Positions 1-6,753 of a stretch of DNA of 25,889 bases are shown here, piece after piece (the first letter of the stretch is position 1; each line of letters starts with the position of its first letter). A program made the position numbers and the translations under genes. The stretch is from JAYWIG01 sp043789035. GTDB lineage: Bacteria; Pseudomonadota; Gammaproteobacteria; Burkholderiales; Burkholderiaceae_E. The stretch lies in the NCBI GenBank assembly GCA_043789035.1, contig JAYWIG010000334.1, positions 1 to 25,889 of the forward strand, given 5' to 3'. The notes beneath the pieces are model-generated. The model was not told the origin of the DNA. It was given only the letters and a program-made list of their open reading frames with translations, and did no database searches.

Positions 1-2
1 TA

Positions 3-338
3 ATCGACACGCTAAAAGGCACAGGCCCATTTACAGTATTCGCACCTACGGACGATGCATTTGCCAAGTTACCAGCGGGTACGGTTGATGCGCTACTTAA
101 AGATATTCCAAAACTTACAGCAATCCTGACGTACCACGTTGTGGCCGGCAAAGTAATGGCAGCCGATGTCATGACAATGGACGGCAAGGCCGCCAAGACA
201 GTTAACGGTGCGGAAGTAAAAATTAGCACTACAGGTGGTGTGAAGCTAAATGATTTGGTAAACGTTGTTAAGACAGATATCGAGTGTACAAATGGCGTAA
301 TTCACGTCGTTGACGCAGTGGTGTTGCCACCAGCCTGA
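3..338 (+). CDS. Fasciclin (FAS1) domain protein, C-terminal part
   Basis: The reading frame is open from the window edge (codons from base 3) to TGA at 336-338, so only the 3' part of the gene is present. The visible 111 residues are most of one FAS1 domain. They show the family's typical 'TVFAPTDDAFAKLP' stretch near the start, the 'YHVVAGKV' box in the middle, and a closing 'NGVIHVVDAVVLPP' segment. FAS1 proteins are usually secreted or periplasmic and are linked to adhesion or surface association; the specific role here is unknown. The signal peptide and true start lie upstream of the window. The first in-window ATG (141) is inside the domain and is not the start. Confident of the family, not of the function. 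Confidence 0.9.
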   Translation: MDTLKGTGPFTVFAPTDDAFAKLPAGTVDALLKDIPKLTAILTYHVVAGKVMAADVMTMDGKAAKTVNGAEVKISTTGGVKLNDLVNVVKTDIECTNGVIHVVDAVVLPPA

Positions 339-349
339 TCGTAAGGAAC

Positions 350-376
350 GCCTTATTCGCCAAAGGCTAATAAGGC
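350..376. terminator. Possible bidirectional hairpin between convergent genes
   Basis: GCCTTATT (350-357) pairs perfectly with AATAAGGC (369-376) around an 11-base loop. The hairpin lies between the end of the FAS1 gene and the end of the convergent LON-domain gene, whose last bases it overlaps. No clean run of T follows on either strand, so it would be a weak or atypical intrinsic terminator. The stem is seen directly; the role is inferred from position. Confidence 0.45.
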
Positions 377-990
377 TTTGACCGAACCATTTTTGAAGCT
401 ACCGCTTCTAGTCGGTCGATCGGATCATCTTCTGCCAATAGCGCATGTTTTTCTTCAGGCGCTAGGGGTAGAAGTTCTGCCAACCGATTCGCAACCCAGC
501 CACATTCATCAAGTTTGTAAGGCGCGCCAAAAGGTAGGCGGGTAGCCTGACCATCACGCTGCAGGCCAGCAATGATCTGCCCAAGTTTGTCTGCCAAATG
601 TTGTAAGTGGGCGGGTATTGGCGCAACTGGATCCGCCTCCAGTTGGATGACATGACCATACCAAACGCCATATTTACCTTGCTCGTAGTTGTTCATTAAA
701 AACCTCGGACCTCCTTGGCACGTCACTTTAAACAAATAAGGTTGAGCTTTTGTGAGTGTCTGAATAGTCGCCATCGTCCCGTAGTCGCATAGCCTTGGCG
801 TCACGCCAGCAGTTTCTATCTCGCTTCCCTGCGTGATAATGGCAACCCCGAACGGCGTTTTTGATGCTTCGCATTGCCGCACTAAATCGAGGTAGCGTAC
901 CTCAAAGACAGTAAGCTGTAGTAGACCATCAGGAAACAAGCCTTGGTGCAGCGGAAATAAGGGAATGCGAGTGAGATGAGGATCTTGCAT
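367..990 (-). CDS. LON-substrate-binding-domain protein (Lon N-terminal-like, no protease)
   Basis: A 207-residue protein matching the stand-alone Lon N-terminal (substrate-binding) domain family. It opens with 'IPLFPLHQGLFPDGLLQLTVFEVRYLDL', the usual hydrophobic 'lfPL..v.fPg..l.L.iFE.RY' signature at about residues 9-35. A mixed beta region and a helical C-terminal half follow. There is no AAA+ or serine-lysine protease domain, so it is not Lon protease. The family's biochemical role is poorly defined; binding of unfolded or damaged protein is the usual guess. The ATG at 988-990 begins 1 nt after the stop of the upstream membrane protein gene (992), so the two are very probably co-transcribed. 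Confidence 0.85.
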   Translation of the reverse strand: MQDPHLTRIPLFPLHQGLFPDGLLQLTVFEVRYLDLVRQCEASKTPFGVAIITQGSEIETAGVTPRLCDYGTMATIQTLTKAQPYLFKVTCQGGPRFLMNNYEQGKYGVWYGHVIQLEADPVAPIPAHLQHLADKLGQIIAGLQRDGQATRLPFGAPYKLDECGWVANRLAELLPLAPEEKHALLAEDDPIDRLEAVASKMVRSKPY

Positions 991-991
991 A

Positions 992-1381
992 CTAAATACC
1001 TATGATTAAAAGCCATACAAATAGGCCAAGCTGAAAGATGTTCAGGGCAATGCTCGACCCGTGCAACCATTTGAAAGTTCGAAGTCTGCCTTCATCATTT
1101 GATCTATTGATGAGCGGCGTTAGGCCCCAACAGCTAAAGAAAAATAGCGCAGCCGTACCTGCTAATAATATTTGAGTAGATGTGCCGATGCTAAATGCCG
1201 CCGCCAATAAAGAAGAAGCGCCTAGCCAAACGTAATATTTCGGAAAAAATGCGCGAACGTATTTTGCGGCCCATTGTTCCGGAAGTATGCGAAATACCGT
1301 CGGTGCAACCACAACCGTAAAGAAAGTGATGATGCCGATGTTGGCGGCGATGATAAGTTCAGCGAAGCGAGCGAGAGTCAT
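992..1381 (-). CDS. DUF4149-type small membrane protein
   Basis: About 129 residues with four hydrophobic, probably membrane-spanning segments: roughly residues 5-28, 48-65, 67-85 and 105-127. The overall pattern (N-terminal 'FAELIIAANIGIITFFTVVVAPTVF', 'PKYYVW' after the first helix, a late 'KWLHG..IALN' helix) resembles DUF4149/TMEM205-like proteins. The open frame extends to a TTG two codons earlier (1385-1387), but the ATG at 1379-1381 is the more likely start. No function is established for the family. It heads a two-gene operon with the LON-domain gene and is divergent from the MerR regulator, sharing its 130-base promoter region. Confidence 0.7.
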   Translation of the reverse strand: MTLARFAELIIAANIGIITFFTVVVAPTVFRILPEQWAAKYVRAFFPKYYVWLGASSLLAAAFSIGTSTQILLAGTAALFFFSCWGLTPLINRSNDEGRLRTFKWLHGSSIALNIFQLGLFVWLLIIGI

Positions 1382-1387
1382 ACGCAA

Positions 1388-1518
1388 TACAGCTTTTAAT
1401 AAATAATGAATTTCAATAATACTTGAGTGTTTAGATATTTATCAGGTAATGAGTAGGTTTTGTTGCTATCATCTACGCAATATCTACTCAATTTGATTTC
1501 AAAGGTGCAAAAACAGCG
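1388..1518. promoter_or_regulatory. Divergent promoter region of the DUF4149 gene and the MerR regulator
   Basis: A 131-base, AT-rich stretch separates the two oppositely oriented genes. It contains the 11-bp repeat cluster annotated separately (1448-1492) and a weak AAAGG at 1501-1505 in front of the merR ATG. No clear standard -35/-10 pair was found. A MerR-type activator commonly works at promoters with non-standard spacing, so this does not argue against a promoter. Confidence 0.5.
1448..1492. repeat. 11-bp repeat cluster, candidate operator of the MerR regulator
   Basis: ATCTACGCAAT (1471-1481) is followed with no gap by ATCTACTCAAT (1482-1492), identical at 10 of 11 bases. AATGAGTAGGT (1448-1458) is an inverted copy matching the reverse complement of the second unit (ATTGAGTAGAT) at 9 of 11. 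Known background: CarH, a light-responsive MerR regulator, binds tandem 11-bp direct repeats. The repeats are seen directly; the operator role is inferred from position upstream of a MerR gene in a photolyase operon. Confidence 0.5.
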
Positions 1519-2544
1519 ATGACTCAATATCCAATTCCTCCAGAAACAACTTTTCGCATCGGATCCATTTCGAAATTGACGCTTATCCCAGTTTCAACTT
1601 TGCGGATCTGGGAGGCTCGTTATGGAGCCTTTACGCCGATTAAAAGCGCTGGCAATCAACGGCTGTATTTAGAGGCCGATATCACCAAGGCCTTGCTGCT
1701 CAAAACAGCACTTGAAGCTGGCCACTCAATCAGCTCCGTTGCTCACCTTTCCTGCGAAGCTTTGCATCAGTTGAGTTCACGATCAAAGGCTTCCTTGCGT
1801 GTTAGTTCTCAATTGTCCGCAATGACCAAAGATATCTTGCAGGTTACGCCGGTGTCAATTGCAGTCGTGGGCCTAGGTTTAGCTGCGCGCATTGAGTCAA
1901 AAAAGATGACGCTATCTTTTCGGCGCACGGCAATTACGATTAGTCATGTGTTCGACGATCTGACGTCCGCCTTGGCTGCGCCGGTAGCACCGGGCACACA
2001 AATTTTGCTGGTAAGGTCGAACTCTCTTCATGCCAAGACAAGAGCTGACATCGATTCGCTAGCTAAGTCCCTTGGCAACTTAAAGACCATCGTTATTTTT
2101 AACTTCGCCCCCGAAGCTATCGTAAATGCAATGAAATTGTCCGGCATTTTAGTAAGGCGGGATCCGATTTCAGATTCGGATTTGGCAGACCTAATCAGCT
2201 CAGTTTTGTTGGTTGATTCACAAGCATCAATACAAGATATGGCCGAAGAGCTTAGCGACGCCAGTTCGCTTAATAGCTCAATGATTCCTGCGCGCAAATA
2301 CTCGAGTCAAACGCTAGACCGAGTAGCCGCCATTTCGACTGATGTTCTGTGCGAATGCCCTAGGCATGTTGCAGAATTACTTACGCAGCTAGGTAATTTC
2401 GAGGAGTATAGCCAGGAATGCCTGAACAGTAGCGAGAAAGACGCTCACCTACACGCCACCTTAGCAGCCATATCCGGTTCGGCTCGTGCTTTGTTCGAGC
2501 GTGCCTTGGAAATGATTGCGGCTCATGAAGGTATAAAGCTCTAA
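1519..2544 (+). CDS. MerR-family regulator of the photolyase operon (LitR/CarH-like, no visible B12 motif)
   Basis: 341 residues. Residues about 11-75 form a MerR-type winged helix-turn-helix ('FRIGSISKLTLIPVSTLRIWEARYG' followed by the 'GNQRLY' wing). The remainder (about 110-230) reads like an alternating beta/alpha domain, as in the B12-binding half of LitR/CarH regulators. However, the DxHxxG cobalamin-binding motif and the CarH-type histidine signature are not visible. Its stop lies 4 nt before the photolyase start, so it heads the light-repair operon. LitR/CarH-type regulators are known to control photolyase and carotenoid genes in response to light. A light-related role here is inferred from context and architecture. 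Start: ATG 1519, with only a weak, distant ribosome-binding site. Confidence 0.8.
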   Translation: MTQYPIPPETTFRIGSISKLTLIPVSTLRIWEARYGAFTPIKSAGNQRLYLEADITKALLLKTALEAGHSISSVAHLSCEALHQLSSRSKASLRVSSQLSAMTKDILQVTPVSIAVVGLGLAARIESKKMTLSFRRTAITISHVFDDLTSALAAPVAPGTQILLVRSNSLHAKTRADIDSLAKSLGNLKTIVIFNFAPEAIVNAMKLSGILVRRDPISDSDLADLISSVLLVDSQASIQDMAEELSDASSLNSSMIPARKYSSQTLDRVAAISTDVLCECPRHVAELLTQLGNFEEYSQECLNSSEKDAHLHATLAAISGSARALFERALEMIAAHEGIKL

Positions 2545-2548
2545 AGTC

Positions 2549-4087
2549 ATGTTGCAAGTTGTGTGGTTTAAGCGAGATTTACGCTTTACAGATCATTGGC
2601 CCCTAGTGAGGGCGGCTAAAACAGGGCCCGTTTTGGCTTTGTACGTGTTCGAGCCAGAAATGATGGAAGCGCCAGATTATTCGAATCAGCACTTTGAGTT
2701 TATCAAGGAGTGTTTGATTTGCCTGCAAACGCAATTGCATTTACTTGGCGTTCAAGTGAGCATTGAACACGCACCAATGCTGTCCGTGCTGCAGAGCCTA
2801 AAAGAAAAGCTTGGTGAGTTCGAGCTTTTAAGCCATGAGGAAACTGGTAATTTCTTGAGTTATGAGCGAGATCGTGCAGTCACCCGTTGGTGCCTAGCCA
2901 ATGGCGTTGTTTGGCACCAATTTCCCAATAATGGGGTTGTAAGACGCTTATCAACGCGAAATATTTGGTCTAAGCTTTGGGTTCAAAGGATGAGCGAAGA
3001 TGTGTTTGCCGCACCAGCTCAAATTCAACCGTGTGATCCAAGACTTATACGAGCCAATTGGCCTGATCAATTGAGCCATAAGGGGCCGGACATTCAAAGG
3101 CAGCGAGGTGGATTAAAAGCGGCACACGCGACGATGAAGTCATTTCTTGCAGGGCGAGGAGCGCAATACAAGCGTGCCATGTCTAGCCCCCTGAGTGCAC
3201 AGCTAGCTTGCTCGAGAATTTCGCCTTACTTGGCATTCGGTGTCGTCTCGATTCGGCAGGTCGTGAACGAGCTTGCCCAAGCTCGCGAATATTGGCGCGG
3301 ACTTGACCCCGCCCTAGTACCCACTGGAATGCTCGCCTCGATTACCTCGTTCGAGAGTCGATTGCATTGGCACTGCCACTTTATCCAAAAATTGGAAAGC
3401 CAGCCATCGATTGAGTTCGAAAACATCCATCGCGCATATGACGGTATGCGATCTGAACATTACGTCGCTGATCGCTTGCAGGCATGGTGCAAAGGCGAGA
3501 CTGGCTACCCAATGATTGATGCCTGCATGCGAATGTTGGCTAGCACAGGGTGGATCAATTTTCGGATGCGTGCCATGTTGATTAGCTTTGCTAGTTATCA
3601 GTTATGGCTGCATTGGCGAGAACCTGCATTGCACCTGGCACGCCAGTTTCTAGACTATGAGCCGGGCATTCATTACCCGCAAATTCAAATGCAATCAGGT
3701 ACGACGGGCATTAACACGATTCGTATGTACAACCCCGTAAAACAAGCCCGAGATCATGACCCAAGCGGTGAGTTTGTTCAGCGTTGGATTCCTGCATTAA
3801 GAAGTTTACCTAAAGAGCATTTGTTTGAACCTTGGTTAACGCCGCCAATGATTCAGATCCAGGTGGGTTGCGTTCTTGGGCGTGATTACCCAATGCCAAT
3901 TATTGATCTAGAGGTTTCCAGTCGATTTGCACGTGACACCGTATGGGGCGCCAGAAAGGGGGATGAGTTCAAAATCAAAGCACTTGAGATTGTTGAACAG
4001 CATGCCAGCCGTAATCCTAGGCGTGAAGGCATCCGCCGCAAAGCGAAGGCGCCTGAAGCTACGCCGCAATTTGATTTGTTTAGTTGA
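2549..4087 (+). CDS. Photolyase/cryptochrome family flavoprotein, divergent FAD pocket
   Basis: 512 residues. The N-terminal photolyase antenna-type alpha/beta domain ('VVWFKRDLRFTDHWPL', residues 4-19) is followed by the all-helical FAD-binding domain (from about residue 200). The flavin-domain signature 'GETGYPMIDACMRMLASTGW' and the following 'FRMRAMLISF' are well preserved. Class I photolyases carry 'NNGGWQW' with the flavin-contacting Asn and the proximal electron-transfer Trp. This protein instead reads H-Y-P-Q-I-Q-M (residues 375-381). The middle Trp of the triad appears present (W356). This suggests a separate branch whose photochemistry may differ from E. coli PhrB. It could be a CPD photolyase, a photoreceptor or both. 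It lies 4 nt after merR and is immediately followed by the DUF2256 gene. Confidence 0.85.
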   Translation: MLQVVWFKRDLRFTDHWPLVRAAKTGPVLALYVFEPEMMEAPDYSNQHFEFIKECLICLQTQLHLLGVQVSIEHAPMLSVLQSLKEKLGEFELLSHEETGNFLSYERDRAVTRWCLANGVVWHQFPNNGVVRRLSTRNIWSKLWVQRMSEDVFAAPAQIQPCDPRLIRANWPDQLSHKGPDIQRQRGGLKAAHATMKSFLAGRGAQYKRAMSSPLSAQLACSRISPYLAFGVVSIRQVVNELAQAREYWRGLDPALVPTGMLASITSFESRLHWHCHFIQKLESQPSIEFENIHRAYDGMRSEHYVADRLQAWCKGETGYPMIDACMRMLASTGWINFRMRAMLISFASYQLWLHWREPALHLARQFLDYEPGIHYPQIQMQSGTTGINTIRMYNPVKQARDHDPSGEFVQRWIPALRSLPKEHLFEPWLTPPMIQIQVGCVLGRDYPMPIIDLEVSSRFARDTVWGARKGDEFKIKALEIVEQHASRNPRREGIRRKAKAPEATPQFDLFS

Positions 4088-4246
4088 ATGAAAAAAGAGT
4101 CTTTTAAGGGCAATAAAGCATCGTTGCCAAGTAAATTATGCGTCGCGTGTGGTCGAACTATGACTTGGCGAAAATCATGGGAAAAGAACTGGGAACAGGT
4201 GAAGTATTGTTCTGACGCTTGCCGCAAAAATGGTGTAAAGAAATAA
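4088..4246 (+). CDS. DUF2256 small zinc-ribbon protein
   Basis: A 52-residue ORF starting at the ATG directly abutting the photolyase stop codon (TGA 4085-4087) and ending at TAA 4244-4246. It carries four cysteines as C18-x2-C21 and C41-x3-C45, around 'TWRKSWEKNWEQVKYC'. This arrangement is characteristic of DUF2256 proteins ('C..CgR.f.WRkkWe..W..VkYCS..Cr'). The cysteines very probably bind zinc. The N-terminal 17 residues are basic. DUF2256 genes are recurrently found beside cryptochrome/photolyase genes, but no biochemical function is known to me. It ends 26 nt before the next photolyase, so all are likely on one transcript. Confidence 0.88.
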   Translation: MKKESFKGNKASLPSKLCVACGRTMTWRKSWEKNWEQVKYCSDACRKNGVKK

Positions 4247-4272
4247 GAAGTAAATCAGAAAGAAATACCGCG

Positions 4273-5811
4273 ATGATATTGATTCCGATCTTAGGCGACC
4301 AACTTTCGCTACAAAATCCAGCACTTCGCGATGTCGATAAGTCACATGCCGTTGTCGTTATGGCTGAGGTTTTTACCGAACATTTGCACGTGTGGAGCTC
4401 CCGAATGCGCTCGGCTGTTTTCTTGTCGGGTATGCGGCATTTTGAAAAAGAATTAGTTGCCGATGGCTGGCGGGTGGAGTATTACAAACTTGGTCAACAC
4501 GCCCATCAAGGGCTAGACAACGTTTGGGATGAATGTATTGCCAGGCATAAAATAAAAACGCTGAGAGTATGCGAGGCTGGCGACTGGCGGGTCGAACAGC
4601 TGTTAAGAGACTGCGCAGCAAAGCATAAGTTGGCGTTTCATTTGCTAGATGACGATCATTTCTTAATTTCACGAGCCGACTTTTCTCGTTGGGCTGGCAA
4701 GTCGAAACAACTGCGTATGGAAATGTTTTATCGACATATGCGCAAACGCCACCAAGTGCTAATGCAAGTCGAGGATTCGAATGAGCCTGAAGGCGGGCAG
4801 TGGAATTTCGATGAGGATAATCGCAAGAGCTTTCCAAAAGCTGGCCCACAAGACTTACCCGTTGCGCTTCGATACCCTCCCGATGCGATAACGGTGAAGG
4901 TAATCGCAGATTTAGAAAAACATTTTCCTGATCAGCCCGGCAGCAATGCTGCCTTCGCTTGGCCGGTTACTCGGAAGCAGGGGCTTCAAGCTCTGGAAGA
5001 TTTCATGACCCATCGCCTGCATAAATTCGGCCCGACGCAAGATGCGATGTGGACTAACGAACCGTTTTTGTTTCACAGCCTGCTTTCAGTCGCGCTAAAC
5101 CTAAAGCTAATTAGCCCTAAAGAAGTGATTCACCAAGCGCTTCAAGCTTATAAAAAAGGTAAGGTTGACCTACCAAGTGTCGAAGGTTTTGTTCGGCAGA
5201 TTTTAGGTTGGCGCGAGTTTATGCGTGGCGTTTACTGGTTAGACATGCCCGACATGAAAGCGGCCAATCATTTTGCTTATTCCCGCCCTTTACCTAAGTG
5301 GTACTGGACGGGCGATACTCACATGCAATGCATGAAGCAAGCGATTGATCAAACGCTTGAGCATGGTTATGCACACCACATTCAACGGCTAATGATCACC
5401 GGTAACTTCGCGTTGCTCGCGGGCATTGCGCCACAACAAGTCTGTGATTGGTATTTAGCGGTTTATGTTGATGCGGTCGAGTGGGTGGAGCTTCCCAACA
5501 CTGCAGGTATGGCTTTGTTTGCCAATGGCGGGCGATTTACGACCAAACCATATATCGCCTCTGGTGCGTACGTGAAGCGAATGAGTAACTACTGCAAAGG
5601 TTGTCGCTATGACCCAGCAGTACGGGTTGGCGATGATGCCTGCCCTTTGACAACCCTATATTGGTCGTTTTTAGACCGTCATTCAGGTGAATTAGGCAAG
5701 AACCCAAGAGCGGCTTTGATGATGAAAAATTTTGAGCGCATCGAGTCGGACGAGTTGCAGCAAATAAGACGCCATTCCACCAAGTTGCTTGAGCACTTGG
5801 ATCAGGTGTAA
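4273..5811 (+). CDS. Iron-sulfur (6-4) photolyase / bacterial cryptochrome (FeS-BCP, PhrB/CryB type)
   Basis: 512 residues of the deoxyribodipyrimidine photolyase-related family. The N-terminal 'LIPILGDQLSLQNPAL' is typical. Four cysteines C353, C441, C444 and C457 have spacings 88-3-13, the same as the four [4Fe-4S] ligands I recall for Agrobacterium PhrB (C350, C438, C441, C454). 'GWREFMRGVYW' in the middle and the flavin-domain segments 'RLMITGNFALLAGI' and 'NTAGMALFANGGRFTTKPYIASG' are also family features. Known members repair UV (6-4) photoproducts using FAD and a lumazine antenna, or act as photoreceptors. The frame is open to a TTG at 4219 inside the DUF2256 gene, but the ATG at 4273 matches the family N-terminus and was chosen. 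Confidence 0.92.
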   Translation: MILIPILGDQLSLQNPALRDVDKSHAVVVMAEVFTEHLHVWSSRMRSAVFLSGMRHFEKELVADGWRVEYYKLGQHAHQGLDNVWDECIARHKIKTLRVCEAGDWRVEQLLRDCAAKHKLAFHLLDDDHFLISRADFSRWAGKSKQLRMEMFYRHMRKRHQVLMQVEDSNEPEGGQWNFDEDNRKSFPKAGPQDLPVALRYPPDAITVKVIADLEKHFPDQPGSNAAFAWPVTRKQGLQALEDFMTHRLHKFGPTQDAMWTNEPFLFHSLLSVALNLKLISPKEVIHQALQAYKKGKVDLPSVEGFVRQILGWREFMRGVYWLDMPDMKAANHFAYSRPLPKWYWTGDTHMQCMKQAIDQTLEHGYAHHIQRLMITGNFALLAGIAPQQVCDWYLAVYVDAVEWVELPNTAGMALFANGGRFTTKPYIASGAYVKRMSNYCKGCRYDPAVRVGDDACPLTTLYWSFLDRHSGELGKNPRAALMMKNFERIESDELQQIRRHSTKLLEHLDQV

Positions 5812-5823
5812 GCTTTCCACATA

Positions 5824-6750
5824 ATGACAATACAAGTTTTTGACTCAAGAGCAGAGCTACTCAATAGCTGCTCCCCTTTAGAAAAGCTATGCACCGGCGC
5901 TATTTGGAGCGAAGGCCCTGTATGGATAAGGGAGGATGAAAGCGTCCTGTGGAGTGATATTCCGAATAACCGTATATTGCGATGGGATCGCAAAGTTGGC
6001 CTGTCGGTTTGGCGGGAAAAAGCTGAGTTTACCAACGGCCATACTCTCGAAGAGGATGGCAGTTTGTTGCATTGCTCGCATGGGTTGCGGGCAATTGTAA
6101 GAACCAGTTTCGACCAATCTGGCGGCATTGGCAAACTGAATGCGACAGGCGATGAAGTCTTGGTGAACAGTTATCAGGGCAGACGACTAAACTCACCAAA
6201 CGATGTCATCGTAAAAAGTGACGGCACGATTTGGTTTACCGATCCTCAATATGGCATTCTTTCAAATCATGAAGGCTGTGAGGCTGAATCAGAGTTAGGA
6301 AAGAACTATGTTTTTCGTTTCGATCCAGAAAGCAAGGTATTGGATGTTGTCAGTGATTACGTCAGCGAACCGAATGGGTTGGCCTTTTCGCCAGATGAAT
6401 CGATTCTTTATGTGTCCGACACTTCTGGTGCAACCCAAGGTTTTGACAAAGGGAACCACCACATAGTTCGATTTGATGTGCTCAACGGTAGATCACTAGC
6501 TAACCCAAAAATATTTGCAGTGGTTGAACCTGGCTTGCCAGACGGATTTCGAGTTACCAACAATGGTTGGTTGTACACAAGCAGTCTTGATAGTGTTCAA
6601 GTGTTTCACTCAGATGGCGCGTTGCTCGCAAAAATCTCTGTACCAGAAAAAGTTGGCAACCTCACCTTTGGTGGCAAGCAGGGCAATGAGCTGTACATCT
6701 GCGCTAGCACGTCGCTTTACATGCTTACACTGCCGATGGATCTCGTCTAG
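5824..6750 (+). CDS. SMP-30/gluconolactonase-like protein
   Basis: 308 residues of the six-bladed beta-propeller SMP-30/gluconolaconase/LRE family. The expected metal-ligand segments are visible: 'WSEGPVW' with E30, 'NSPNDVIVKSDGTIWFTDP' with N126, 'EPNGLAFSPDESILYVSDTSG' with N184 and D199. Such enzymes are calcium- or zinc-dependent lactonases acting on sugar lactones. No signal peptide is seen, so it is probably cytosolic. It starts 12 nt after the (6-4) photolyase stop, with no obvious Shine-Dalgarno, suggesting it is the last gene of the photolyase operon. Its stop is only 3 nt from the convergent LacI-family gene. Given that regulator's gluconate-repressor-like features, it may belong functionally to the sugar-acid locus instead. 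Substrate unknown. Confidence 0.85.
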   Translation: MTIQVFDSRAELLNSCSPLEKLCTGAIWSEGPVWIREDESVLWSDIPNNRILRWDRKVGLSVWREKAEFTNGHTLEEDGSLLHCSHGLRAIVRTSFDQSGGIGKLNATGDEVLVNSYQGRRLNSPNDVIVKSDGTIWFTDPQYGILSNHEGCEAESELGKNYVFRFDPESKVLDVVSDYVSEPNGLAFSPDESILYVSDTSGATQGFDKGNHHIVRFDVLNGRSLANPKIFAVVEPGLPDGFRVTNNGWLYTSSLDSVQVFHSDGALLAKISVPEKVGNLTFGGKQGNELYICASTSLYMLTLPMDLV

Positions 6751-6753
6751 TCA

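Noticed and set aside
4219..4272. N-terminal extension of the (6-4) photolyase from a TTG start
   Set aside because: The extra 18 residues overlap the DUF2256 coding sequence in another frame and do not match the family N-terminus, which begins at the ATG at 4273.
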